The notes below the pieces were generated by a model. That model did not search any database. It saw nothing but the letters and a program-made list of their open reading frames with translations, and was not told where the DNA came from. A stretch of DNA of 46,976 bases from Acidimicrobiales bacterium (lineage in GTDB: Bacteria; Actinomycetota; Acidimicrobiia; Acidimicrobiales; RAAP-2). The position numbers and the translations under genes are program-made. Positions 1-7,897 of the stretch are shown here, one piece after another (the first letter of the stretch is position 1; each line of letters starts with the position of its first letter). The DNA lies in assembly GCA_017883045.1 (NCBI GenBank), contig JADGOJ010000006.1, positions 1 to 46,976 of the forward strand, read 5' to 3'.

Positions 1-362
1 GTGGGCCGTGCCAACTGGAGAGCAGCGTCCGATCAACCTCGTGCTCCGTAAAACCCCTGGTCGAATGCTCTGCACACCCCGAGTGCACACCCGGCTGCAC
101 TGGTCGACTCCTCCCACCGAAGTCGTAAGTCCAAGATTGACCCAGCTCTTCATCGCGCTAGGTTCCTTCCATCGAGGTGGACGCCGGCATTCGTTCACGT
201 CGGAAACCTACCCGCTCGGTGTGACGCGTGGTCAGGATCGCGCCTCGGAACTCCTTCTGGCAGATAGCCGAACGGCCTAGGCGCGGTAGTGGATGACTCC
301 CGTCGAAATCGAGGCGCTCAACGTGGCATTGGAGTCAGCATGAAACTACAAACCAAAACTCG
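1..362. other. Left-edge stretch without a supported gene
   Basis: I see no credible coding region, RNA gene or repeat here. Short open frames exist, but none gives a recognisable protein or has a ribosome binding site. The frame of the downstream MFS fragment is open back to about 297, but the extra residues do not look like transporter sequence. The N-terminal half of that transporter is therefore not in this stretch. Confidence 0.5.
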
Positions 363-1199
363 ATGGGTGTGTCAAGTAGATACTCCCCCTTCTTTGTTTC
401 GGGACCGCTGGCTGGCCGACTCGCTGACCGCCACGGACCACGCAACTTCGCCACTATCGGCTTGGTGTTCGCTGGGCTCAGCCTCCTCGGGCTGACCATG
501 ATCCCGATCGACTTCAAGTACCCGGTCTTCGCGATGCTGATTCTGATGATTGGCTTCTCGATGGGACTCTTCGCGGCACCCAATACAAGCGCGGTCATGA
601 ACAGCCTGCCGGCGACTCAGCGTGGCGCCGGCAGCGGCATGCTCAACACCCTGCAGAACTCGGCCGTCGTGCTGTCCATGGGCTTCTTCTTCACAATCAT
701 CACGATCGGCCTCGCGGCAACGCTCCCCCAGGCTCTCCTCACGGGTCTGACTGCCCAAGGGGTGCCGCTCGCCGCAGCCCGGGCCGCATCTCACGTCCCG
801 CCGATTGGCAGCCTCTTCGCCGCATTCCTCGGTATGAATCCCCTCACGACAATCCTGCCCGCATCAGCCCTCTCGACTTCTGGCGTACATACGGCAGTCC
901 TGACGGGTCACGATTTCTTCCCGAATCTGATTGCGGGTCCCTTCGCCCACGGTCTCCGGGAGGCCTTCGACCTGGCTGCACTCTTCTGCTTCATCGGGGC
1001 AATCTTCTCCTGGATGCGTGGCCCGGGCCAGTCCGAGGTACACCACACCTTGAGCGAGGACATTGAAGAAGGTCTCGCCGGTGTCGCGGAGATTGCCCTA
1101 TCCGAGATGGGCGTCGGATCGCCGGGAGAAGTCATGGAGCCGGGTGTTGAGCCCGCTACTGAACCACAATCCGAGGACCGAGTCACAGGAACAAGGTGA
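363..1199 (+). pseudogene. 5'-truncated MFS (DHA2/EmrB-QacA type) transporter, C-terminal half
   Basis: The 278-residue product matches only the C-terminal half of a 14-helix drug/proton antiporter. It opens near the cytoplasmic loop signature (GPLAGRLADRHGPR) and has hydrophobic helices around residues 28-45, 54-72, 95-120 and 220-238. It ends in a long acidic hydrophilic tail. Full-length DHA2 proteins are about 450-550 residues, so roughly 200 N-terminal residues are missing, although about 360 bases of sequence lie upstream. The ATG at 363 lacks a convincing ribosome binding site and the frame is closed by a stop at 294. I infer a decayed gene or a deletion junction rather than a functional efflux pump. 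A separately expressed half-transporter or an assembly junction cannot be excluded. Confidence 0.6.
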
Positions 1200-1334
1200 G
1201 CGACGTCTTGCTCACATCACTTGCAACACTGAACCGGTCAAGCGACTTCTGAGAGCTGGCCATCGGTCGCGAAGTACGGTCTGAGGAGAAACGAGTGGCA
1301 TCCCCATAGTTCTGGATGGAGGGATTGAACCAAA

Positions 1335-2102
1335 ATGTCCGAGGAACGTGAAGTGGTCTCAACATTTGACGGCATGACGGCCCTGGTCATCGGTGGGGCG
1401 TCTGGCATCGGCGCGGCGTGTTCACGCCGACTCGCGGCTGGCGGTGCGCGAGTCGTGGTTGCGGACCTCAACGCCGAGAAGGCCGCAGAGGTCGCGGAAT
1501 CGATTGGCGGCGAAGCCGTCGCGTGCGCCTGCGACATAGCGACGGTCGAAGGTCCCGAGGCCGCCGTGTCGACGGCCATGGACCTTGGCCGCGGGCTGCA
1601 GTTCGCGATCAACTGCGCGGCCATCGCCGGCGAGTCGCCGAAGCCGATCGGCGAGTTCGACGTGGAGACCTGGCACCAGATGATCAACGTCAACCTGACC
1701 GGGATGTTCTATTCCCTGCGCGCTGAGCTCGCCGCCATGCGCGCCTATGGCGAAAAGGCCTCGATCGTCAACATCGCCTCGATACTCGGAGTCGTGGCCG
1801 TTCCCAATCGCAGCGCGTACACGGCGTCCAAGCACGGCGTGGTGGGCTTGACCCGGACCGCCGCCCTCGAATACGCGCCCTGGGGTATACGAGTCAACGC
1901 CGTCGGGCCCGGCTACATCGAGACGCCGATGCTCGCGGGCATCTCCGAGGACATCAGGGAGCGCGCGGTCGGTCGTCACCCCCTCGGACGGCTCGGACAG
2001 GCGGAGGAGGTCGCAGAGCTGGTGTGCTTCCTCGGTTCACCAGGCGCGTCATTCATCACGGGGGCGTTCTACCCGGTCGATGGCGGCTATACGGCCCAGT
2101 AA
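1335..2102 (+). CDS. SDR family NAD(P)-dependent oxidoreductase
   Basis: This is a classical short-chain dehydrogenase/reductase of 255 residues. The cofactor-binding glycine motif GGASGIG is at residues 20-26. The usual NNAG element is NCAA (93-96). The catalytic Ser is S149 and the Tyr/Lys pair is Y162 and K166 in YTASK. The C-terminal segment ends in the common PVDGGYTAQ. A GGAGGG-type ribosome binding site lies about 12 bases before the ATG. The gene stands alone between the MFS fragment and a SnoaL-like gene, and no CAAGCGCTTG palindrome precedes it, so membership of the main regulon is not shown. The substrate is probably a hydroxyl or ketone on a cyclic or steroid-like compound, inferred only from the neighbourhood. 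Confidence 0.88.
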   Translation: MSEEREVVSTFDGMTALVIGGASGIGAACSRRLAAGGARVVVADLNAEKAAEVAESIGGEAVACACDIATVEGPEAAVSTAMDLGRGLQFAINCAAIAGESPKPIGEFDVETWHQMINVNLTGMFYSLRAELAAMRAYGEKASIVNIASILGVVAVPNRSAYTASKHGVVGLTRTAALEYAPWGIRVNAVGPGYIETPMLAGISEDIRERAVGRHPLGRLGQAEEVAELVCFLGSPGASFITGAFYPVDGGYTAQ

Positions 2103-2383
2103 GGGTCCGGCACTAACGGGGCGGCCTGCTCAACGCCGGCGCGCCGCGCCGTTCGCGCTGTCCGGCGACGAGGATTCACCACCGAGAGGGCGAGCACCAC
2201 CGCAGTCGCCGCTGCGTCGTCCTCCACTCGAGAACGAAGATCTCCTCGAACCCGACGATGTTGATCTGCTTGACCGCGGCATGGCTCGCAGTTAGCATCA
2301 TCGCGTCTGCGAACCCAGGGCCGTGGGCGACACGCAACAGCACCGAATGGCACGAATTGTTGGATTGAGAGGGCGTACCACTG

Positions 2384-2914
2384 ATGACCTCTGTAGAAGA
2401 ACTACTTGCCAGGATTGAAAGCCTGGAAGCGCGCGTTCGTGAGTGCGAGGACGAGCGCGAGATCCGAGAACTCCTGTCCCGCTACGGCTACAACGCAGAC
2501 TGCTGCCGTGACGACGAGTACGTGGCACTGTGGACCGAGGATGCGAGCTACGACCTGATCATAGCCATGACCGACCGAAACCAGGGTGACGAAACGACCC
2601 ACTCGTGGCGCGGGAAGGACGGCATCCGGGTGCTGATCACCGATCCGAACGGCCACCGACTCCCTGGCTTCTACGGTCACAGCATGCACGTGTCGAGCGA
2701 GAACCTCGTGATCCACGTCGACGGGGACACGGCCGTGGCGAACGGCTACTCACTCCTCTACAAGGAGGTGGGTGGGCAAATCCACCTGCTCTCCGCGGGA
2801 AGTAACGAATGGACGCTGAGGCGGGTTGAGGGCACGTGGCTGATCCAGGGGCGCAAGCGCAGTCAAACGGGGACCAGGGGCTTTGCCACCACCCTGAGTG
2901 CGACACCCGCATGA
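2384..2914 (+). CDS. SnoaL-like/NTF2-fold protein
   Basis: The 176-residue protein starts with a charged, probably coiled helix (residues 3-30, rich in E, R and L). A cone-shaped alpha+beta domain of the SnoaL_4/NTF2 superfamily follows: a helix with LLSRYGYNADCCRDDEYVALWTED, then strands ending in NEWTLRRVEGTWLIQGRK. Such proteins act as dehydratases, isomerases (ketosteroid isomerase has this fold) or hydroxylase partners. In steroid-degrading clusters they often accompany ring-modifying enzymes. The catalytic Asp/Tyr set of ketosteroid isomerase cannot be assigned from sequence alone. No CAAGCGCTTG site lies upstream. The next gene, a thiolase, has its own operator, so this is probably a separate unit. 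Confidence 0.8.
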   Translation: MTSVEELLARIESLEARVRECEDEREIRELLSRYGYNADCCRDDEYVALWTEDASYDLIIAMTDRNQGDETTHSWRGKDGIRVLITDPNGHRLPGFYGHSMHVSSENLVIHVDGDTAVANGYSLLYKEVGGQIHLLSAGSNEWTLRRVEGTWLIQGRKRSQTGTRGFATTLSATPA

Positions 2915-3105
2915 CATCCGGCCGAGCCGCACGACACAGTCGCGGGCGAACTGGTTCGGCGCACTCGAAGACCAGATGGTTCGAGGCCCGCAGGGCACCG
3001 TGAGATGAAGGTGTGGCACCCCGTTCGAGGACCCGAGAATGGCCGCGGCGACCGCGAGGATAGATTGCGAACGTGGACGAATCGGGTCGGACTCTGGTAG
3101 ATTAG

Positions 3106-3119
3106 ACCAAGCGCTTGCT
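3106..3119. promoter_or_regulatory. KstR2-type operator 1
   Basis: The 14-mer ACCAAGCGCTTGCT fits AnCAAGnnCTTGnT at every fixed position. It lies 34 bases before the ATG of the thiolase at 3154 and should control the thiolase/PaaY-like pair. The consensus is recalled for mycobacterial KstR2; binding here is inferred. Confidence 0.85.
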
Positions 3120-3153
3120 AGGTGGCGCTCGGACCCACGATTGCGAGAAGAAC

Positions 3154-4374
3154 ATGCCCGAGGCAGTGATCGTTGCCGCCACCCGCTCGCCCATTGGTCG
3201 GGCCTACAAGGGTTCATTGAGGGAGATGCGCAGCGACCAGCTCGCCACCCTGATGGTGCGCAGTGCGCTGGACCAGATTGCTCAGCTCGACCCGACCGAA
3301 ATCGATGACCTGATCCTGGGCTGCGCCCAGCCGGCCGGCGAGCAAGGATACGGCCTGGCGCGCGTGGTGGCGGTCATGTTGGGCCTCGACACCGTGCCCG
3401 GCACGACTGTGCAGCGCTACTGCGCTTCGAGCCTTCAGTCCATCCGCATGGCCGCCCACGCGATCCGATCGGGAGAGGGCCGCGTCTTCGTCGCCGCCGG
3501 CGCCGAGACAGTGTCGCGCTACGAGTTCGGCAAGTCCGACGGCATGCCCAACACGCACAACTCCATCTTCGCCGGCGCCGAGGCGCGCTCGGTCCTTCGA
3601 GGATCGGGCGGTCGAACGTCGTGGACCGACCCGCGTCTCGAAGGCTTGCTCCCCGACGTGTACCTCGCGATGGGCCAGACCGCCGAGAACGTCGCTGGTC
3701 GCTTCGGCGTGAGTCGTGCCGCACAGGACGAGTTCGCCCTGCGCAGTCAGACGTTGACCGAAGAGGCGATTGCGAGCGGGTTCTGGGCCCGCGACATCAC
3801 CCCGGTCACCACGCCGGACGGCACGGTCGTGACCGCCGATGATTGCCCCCGTCCGGGCACCACCCTCGAAGGGCTCGCCAGCTTGAAGCCCGTCTTCGAG
3901 GCGGACGGGACGGTCACCGCCGGCAACGCCTGCCCCCTGAACGACGGTGCCGCGGCGGTCGTGGTCATGTCGGACACTCGCGCCGCCGAGCTCGGCATCA
4001 CTCCCTTGGCCAGAATCCTGAGCACCGGCGTCTCGGCCATCTCCCCCGAGATCATGGGAGTCGCCCCCATCGAAGCGAGCCGGCGTGCCCTCGCCAATGC
4101 GGGCATGAGTGTCGGCGACCTGGATCTGGTCGAGATCAACGAAGCCTTCGCCGCGCAGGTGATTCCCAGCATTCGTGAACTGGGCATCGACGAGTCCATC
4201 GTCAACGTCCATGGCGGGGCCATCGCCATCGGCCACCCATTCGGCATGACGGGCGCGCGGATCGCCACGACGTTGATCCACGCCCTGGAATGGCGAAACG
4301 GGGAGATCGGCCTGGAGACGATGTGCACCGCGGGGGGCCAAGGCATGGCGATGGTGCTGCAGAGGATGTCCTGA
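3154..4374 (+). CDS. Thiolase (acetyl-CoA acetyltransferase family)
   Basis: The 406-residue protein is a degradative thiolase that cleaves 3-ketoacyl-CoA with CoA. The nucleophile is C90 in QRYCASSL. The C-terminal motifs NEAFA, GGAIAIGHPFGMTGAR (active-site His) and CTAGGQGMAMV (second Cys) are all present. I chose the ATG at 3154, preceded by GAGAAG, over an upstream TTG-type start, because the family begins with EAVIVAATRSPIG immediately after the Met. Operator 1 lies just upstream and a PaaY-like gene follows after 5 bases. A thiolase next to a PaaY relative recalls phenylacetate clusters, where beta-ketoadipyl-CoA is the substrate. I infer that it could cleave 2-methyl-beta-ketoadipyl-CoA at the end of the HIP pathway. 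It is distinct from the FadA6 at 33226-34380. Confidence 0.92.
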   Translation: MPEAVIVAATRSPIGRAYKGSLREMRSDQLATLMVRSALDQIAQLDPTEIDDLILGCAQPAGEQGYGLARVVAVMLGLDTVPGTTVQRYCASSLQSIRMAAHAIRSGEGRVFVAAGAETVSRYEFGKSDGMPNTHNSIFAGAEARSVLRGSGGRTSWTDPRLEGLLPDVYLAMGQTAENVAGRFGVSRAAQDEFALRSQTLTEEAIASGFWARDITPVTTPDGTVVTADDCPRPGTTLEGLASLKPVFEADGTVTAGNACPLNDGAAAVVVMSDTRAAELGITPLARILSTGVSAISPEIMGVAPIEASRRALANAGMSVGDLDLVEINEAFAAQVIPSIRELGIDESIVNVHGGAIAIGHPFGMTGARIATTLIHALEWRNGEIGLETMCTAGGQGMAMVLQRMS

Positions 4375-4379
4375 TAGCG

Positions 4380-4994
4380 ATGGGTGGGACGTACAGCATC
4401 GAGGGGGTCATTCCCGTGGTGCACCCAACCGCATTCGTCCACCCTGACGCTTCGCTCATTGGCGACGTGCACATAGGGGCCCACTGTTACATCGGCCCGT
4501 TCGCGTCCTTGCGCGGCGACTTCGGACGTATTGAGATCAGCGAAGGAACCAACGTCCAGGATTGCTGCGTACTGCACTGCTTCCCCGGCCGTTCAACCTT
4601 CATCGACGTTAATGGTCACATCGGACACGGCGCGGTACTCCACGGCTGCCGAATCGGCCCCGACGTGTTGATTGGAATTGGCGCCGTCATCATGGATGAG
4701 GTAGTCGTCGGCGCCCGAAGCTTCGTTGGAGCCCACAGCTTCGTCAAGTCCGGCATGGAGGTGCCGGACGGTTGGTTGATGGCCGGCAGCCCGGCACGTC
4801 AGGTGCGCCAACTCACCGACGTGGAGATGGATTGGAAGGCCAACGGTACCGTGATCTATCAAGATCTTGCGGCACGTTCACTCGCCAGCCTTCGCAGAGT
4901 GGAGCCGCTCGCCGAAGTTGAACCGGGGCGTCCTTCGCTCGCGGTCGACCGAACCATTGCTCGCCCCCTATCCGAGTACCGCGACACGCACTGA
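4380..4994 (+). CDS. Gamma-carbonic anhydrase-like hexapeptide protein (PaaY/CaiE type)
   Basis: The 204-residue protein is a left-handed beta-helix protein. Hexapeptide repeats run over about residues 20-140 and include VHPTAF, GDVHIGAHCYIGPFASLRGDFGRI and HIGHGAVLHGCRIG. The histidines expected to bind the metal in the gamma-carbonic anhydrase fold are visible. The order of motifs and the C-terminal DVEMDWKANGTVIYQDLA segment resemble PaaY/CaiE. PaaY is known as a thioesterase that relieves accumulation of dead-end CoA esters in phenylacetate degradation. It starts 5 bases after the thiolase stop, with AGAGGA about 14 bases upstream inside the thiolase end, so the two are co-transcribed. 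I infer a CoA-ester housekeeping role under operator 1. Confidence 0.85.
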   Translation: MGGTYSIEGVIPVVHPTAFVHPDASLIGDVHIGAHCYIGPFASLRGDFGRIEISEGTNVQDCCVLHCFPGRSTFIDVNGHIGHGAVLHGCRIGPDVLIGIGAVIMDEVVVGARSFVGAHSFVKSGMEVPDGWLMAGSPARQVRQLTDVEMDWKANGTVIYQDLAARSLASLRRVEPLAEVEPGRPSLAVDRTIARPLSEYRDTH

Positions 4995-5529
4995 ACCACT
5001 CGCGCCGGCCTGGCCATCACAGCAACCACGCCAGTCCATGAGCGCGTTGCGCAAGGCCGTTTGCTTGCTCGGCGCAGCAGTGCGCGCCGTGTCCAGTCGT
5101 CGCGGGCCGTTGCTCGCTCGAGCGAACACAGTTCGGACAATGCGTGCGGACGCCCGCCGCGTGCAAGCCCCGCAGGAGCGAACCTCGACTGAGACAGCTC
5201 GAAGGCAGCGGGCTCTACTCCGTCGACAACCTCGAAACCGACCGATCGCAGGGACGCAACACTCTCATCCACCTTGCCGATCTCGAGCCGCAGGCCCTGT
5301 ACGCCCGATCGCACGATGCCGCAGGCCGCCGGTTCGCCGAGTGCCTGACTCAATGGGACGAAACCGAAGCCGGTGTGTGCCACGACGGCTGCAGCGCCTT
5401 CTGCACCACCTTCGTCGAAGTTGAATGACCCTGCAGCCGCCACCCGCTGCCGGGCGTTGCGTGCACCTATATATATGGCTAGATTCAGTTCAGCGGCGCG
5501 GCGCCCGTCCCGCCTGGGCATGGTAATCA
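4995..5529. other. Intergenic stretch, mostly unexplained
   Basis: About 535 bases between the PaaY-like gene and operator 2. Open frames occur on both strands but none starts with a good ribosome binding site. A short AT-rich run (TATATATA, about 5470-5480) stands out against the GC-rich background and could mark a promoter. A possible decayed VOC-type coding remnant on the minus strand is listed separately. Confidence 0.4.
5177..5434 (-). pseudogene. Possible remnant of a VOC/glyoxalase-fold gene
   Basis: On the minus strand an open frame encodes a stretch of about 85 residues that includes GVQGLRLEIG and then VDESVASLRSVGFEVVDG. The pattern, a strand followed by a helix with xLRSxGxEVV, is typical of the C-terminal half of vicinal-oxygen-chelate domains such as methylmalonyl-CoA epimerase. 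The sequence on either side does not continue the fold and there is no clear start. I regard it as a decayed fragment or a chance resemblance. Confidence 0.2.
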
Positions 5530-5543
5530 ACCAAGCGCTTGGT
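5530..5543. promoter_or_regulatory. KstR2-type operator 2
   Basis: The 14-mer ACCAAGCGCTTGGT is a perfect palindrome and a full match to AnCAAGnnCTTGnT. It abuts the probable -10 box TATACT at 5543-5548, so a bound repressor would cover the promoter of the SDR pair downstream. Confidence 0.87.
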
Positions 5544-5548
5544 ATACT
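5543..5548 (+). promoter_or_regulatory. -10 box (TATACT) of a probable leaderless transcript
   Basis: TATACT lies directly after operator 2. Six bases separate it from a GTG in the frame of the next SDR, so transcription would start at or next to that GTG. The ipdC gene shows the same geometry on the other strand (-10 at 45515-45520, GTG at 45508). Confidence 0.5.
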
Positions 5549-5554
5549 TCCGAC

Positions 5555-6367
5555 GTGCCACCGCCCCTGCACTCGCCCTCCAGAGATCCCGACCGCGCTC
5601 CCGTGGCGAGAGAGGATCGTGACGCTCCTCGGATGGTGCTGATCCTCGGAGCGAGCGGTGGCCTCGGCTCGGCGATCGCCGAGATATTTCTCGCGCGGGG
5701 CCACCGGACGGCGCTGACCTTCCGGCGCCCCTCCTCGGTCATCGACGACCTCGCCACTCGATGGAACACGATGTCGCGCAGCTACCAGCTCGATCTGGGC
5801 GACGCCGATGCGTGCACGCACGTGGTTGACGCCGTGGTGTCCGACTTCGGCGAACTCCATACGCTCGTCTACGCCGCTGGGCCGAATGTGCCGATGCTTC
5901 ACTTGAGCAAGGTGTCACCGGCACAGTTCCGCGACCAGATGCTGAGCGACGCCGTCGCCTTCTTCAACGCCGTGCAACCATCGCTGCCGCACCTGCGCGC
6001 CGCGCACGGCAATATCGTGGCGGTGACCACCGCGGCCACCAGCCGCTACCCCGTGCGCGACGGCCTTTCAGCCGGTCCCAAGGGGGCGGTCGAGGCGGTC
6101 GTGCGCGCCATCGCCGCCGAAGAAGGACGCTTCGGCGTCCGGGCGAACAGTGTCGGTCCCGGCATGCTCACCAGCGGCATGGCCGAGCGGCTCATCTCGT
6201 CAGGTGAGCTCAATGAACGCTCGCTCGACGTCGCGCGAGCGAACATACCCCTGCACCGCTTCGGCGACGCGACCGACATCGCCGAGGCGGTGTACTTCCT
6301 CGCCTCGGATCGGGCCGGCTTCATCAGCGGCCAGAAACTCAACGTCGACGGCGGCTACAGCACCTAG
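5555..6367 (+). CDS. SDR-like protein lacking the catalytic tyrosine
   Basis: The fold is SDR: the glycine motif GASGGLG follows MVLIL, an AAG variant of NNAG is present, and the end is GFISGQKLNVDGGY. Where YxxxK should be, the sequence reads DGLSAGPKGAV, so the residue four before the Lys is Ser instead of Tyr. The preceding catalytic-Ser region reads VTTAATS. Classical hydride-transfer chemistry is therefore doubtful; it may be a non-catalytic partner of the next SDR, or act on an already activated enone. I placed the start at the GTG at 5555 because of the leaderless geometry. GTG 5603 or ATG 5633 (M27, right before the Rossmann strand) are alternatives. It leads a two-gene operon under operator 2. 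Confidence 0.8.
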   Translation: MPPPLHSPSRDPDRAPVAREDRDAPRMVLILGASGGLGSAIAEIFLARGHRTALTFRRPSSVIDDLATRWNTMSRSYQLDLGDADACTHVVDAVVSDFGELHTLVYAAGPNVPMLHLSKVSPAQFRDQMLSDAVAFFNAVQPSLPHLRAAHGNIVAVTTAATSRYPVRDGLSAGPKGAVEAVVRAIAAEEGRFGVRANSVGPGMLTSGMAERLISSGELNERSLDVARANIPLHRFGDATDIAEAVYFLASDRAGFISGQKLNVDGGYST

Positions 6368-6389
6368 GAGAGAGAACGGCGGCATCACC

Positions 6390-7139
6390 ATGATCGTGCC
6401 TTCACAGATTTCGCTCGGCTTCAGTCCAGACGACGTCGTCGTCGTTACTGGTGCGGGACGCGGCATCGGCCGCTCCACGGCCATCAACGGTGCCGCGATC
6501 GGCCTCAAGGTGGCGGTCTGGGACCTCGACGCGAGTTTCGCGGAGGACACCGCGAAGGCGATAGTGGCCGCGGGAGGTCGAGCCGTCGCGGTCACCGCCG
6601 ACGTCACCGATGCGGCCCAGATCGATGCCGGACTGGCGAAATCGGCGGAACTGGGCGAGCTTCGCTATCTGGTGAACAACGCGGGGCCGGCCAGTGCGTC
6701 CCAACTCGAATTCGATGAGGCGCTCGAAATGTCGGTGGGCAGCATGCACAAGGTCGCGACCGCGTGGATGGGTCGTGGGCGTCTCGACGACGCTGCACTC
6801 GTGAACGTCGCGTCGGTGGCCGGCAACGTGATCGGCACGGCGCCTGAGTGGTACCCGACCGCCAAGGCGGCGATCATGGGTTGGACGCGCCACCTGGCGG
6901 CCTACCGCAGCGACGTCGTTCGGGCCAATGCGGTCGCCCCCGGGATGACCGACACCCGCCGGCTCGCCGGCTTCAAGGAGAGCGACGTCGGGCAGCGTGT
7001 GCTCACGCGCATCCCGCTGCGGAGAATGGCAACACCCGACGAGATCTCGTGGGCGATCCTGTTCCTGCTGTCGCCCCTCGCCTCGTACGTCAACGGGGCC
7101 CTGCTCACCGTCGACGGCGGCTGGACGGTAACCCAGTAG
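6390..7139 (+). CDS. SDR family oxidoreductase
   Basis: The 249-residue SDR has the cofactor motif GAGRGIG, NNAG, a catalytic Ser in NVASVAG and the Tyr/Lys pair in WYPTAK, and ends in LTVDGGWTVTQ. It begins 22 bases after the Tyr-less SDR, with an AGGAGAGAG-type site upstream, so both share operator 2 and probably one mRNA. A complete active site beside a defective paralogue suggests either an ordinary pair with diverged functions or a heteromer in which only this subunit is catalytic. The likely job is oxidation or reduction of a ring or beta-hydroxyl CoA intermediate in HIP catabolism; the exact step is unknown. Confidence 0.88.
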   Translation: MIVPSQISLGFSPDDVVVVTGAGRGIGRSTAINGAAIGLKVAVWDLDASFAEDTAKAIVAAGGRAVAVTADVTDAAQIDAGLAKSAELGELRYLVNNAGPASASQLEFDEALEMSVGSMHKVATAWMGRGRLDDAALVNVASVAGNVIGTAPEWYPTAKAAIMGWTRHLAAYRSDVVRANAVAPGMTDTRRLAGFKESDVGQRVLTRIPLRRMATPDEISWAILFLLSPLASYVNGALLTVDGGWTVTQ

Positions 7140-7174
7140 GGCGGAGTCATCCGCGCTGTGGCGAATGCGCCGAT

Positions 7175-7771
7175 TTAGTTCGCACCGTTCCCGTCGTCGG
7201 TCGCACCGCGCGCCACGTCGAACACCGTGTAGAGCGGGTCGCCGGGACCGAACGCGCCTCGAATGATCGTGGCCTCGTCCCGGCCGATCAAGTCCCAATA
7301 CGACGGGCCCACCGGAGCGACCTTCGACCAGTCGTAGACCACGGTGCGGTGCGCGATGGCCCAGCGCGCGTCCCGCCACGCGAACCGGTCGAGGTAGCGG
7401 CCCCCGATCTGGCACAGCATGGTCACCTCATCCTCTTCTCTCACCACGACGCCGAGGTAGTAGCTCTCCACCGTCGCGCCCTCTCCCGTCAACTCGATCG
7501 AGATGTTGGAAAGGGCGTGCCACAGGGTGGTCACTCGGGCGTTCGATGTCGGGGAACTCAGCGACTGTTCCGTGATGAAGTCGGCCGCCGAGCCGGAGAA
7601 GCCCTCGTGCTCTTCGGTCGCGCCCTCGTGGTAGCAACTCAAGGCCAAGCCGACGTCGCGGCGATCGCTCGCTCGAACTCGTCGGTACAACACCTCCGCG
7701 ATCGCCTGCTTGTCGGTCAGGTTGCGCAGGGTCTGGCGCTCGTCAGTGACCGGGGTTGGGTGCTGCTCCAC
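7175..7771 (-). CDS. SnoaL-like/NTF2-fold protein
   Basis: The 198-residue product has the start typical of SnoaL_4 proteins: a helix with LTDKQAIAEVLYRRVRASDRRD followed by ALSCYHEGATEEH. The fold then runs through a strand-rich middle to RFAWRDARWAIAHRTVVYDW and a C-terminal tail of about 45 residues. Members of this family are small cyclase, isomerase or hydratase-like proteins with few conserved catalytic residues, so no reaction can be assigned. It is transcribed away from an alpha/beta hydrolase, with an interrupted palindrome (7783-7806) between them. The GTG at 7771 is chosen because GAGGA lies just upstream, although the spacing is short; a later start is possible. No CAAGCGCTTG site is present. 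Confidence 0.78.
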   Translation of the reverse strand: MEQHPTPVTDERQTLRNLTDKQAIAEVLYRRVRASDRRDVGLALSCYHEGATEEHEGFSGSAADFITEQSLSSPTSNARVTTLWHALSNISIELTGEGATVESYYLGVVVREEDEVTMLCQIGGRYLDRFAWRDARWAIAHRTVVYDWSKVAPVGPSYWDLIGRDEATIIRGAFGPGDPLYTVFDVARGATDDGNGAN

Positions 7772-7782
7772 GTCCTCGACCT

Positions 7783-7806
7783 GCTTTCACCAGCAATGGC
7801 GAAAGC
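7783..7806. promoter_or_regulatory. 24-bp interrupted palindrome between divergent genes
   Basis: The arms are GCTTTC-A-CCA and TGG-C-GAAAGC around the centre GCAA. Nine of ten arm positions pair. It lies 12 bases before the SnoaL-like start and about 90 before the hydrolase start. It is unrelated to the CAAGCGCTTG family, so it may bind a different regulator or form a leader hairpin. Confidence 0.45.
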
Positions 7807-7897
7807 GTAGTTCGGCCGACGGATACTCGCGTCGACGTTCGTCGCCGATGCGGTCGCCAGCGTTGGGACTTTGCGGGTGTGCCGCACGTATGCAACC

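Noticed and set aside
1239-1249. CAAG-CGA-CTTC before the first SDR
   Set aside because: Wrong spacing and an imperfect right half; too weak to call an operator.
3214-4341. 375-codon minus-strand open frame opposite the thiolase
   Set aside because: Shadow frame; the sense frame has all thiolase motifs.
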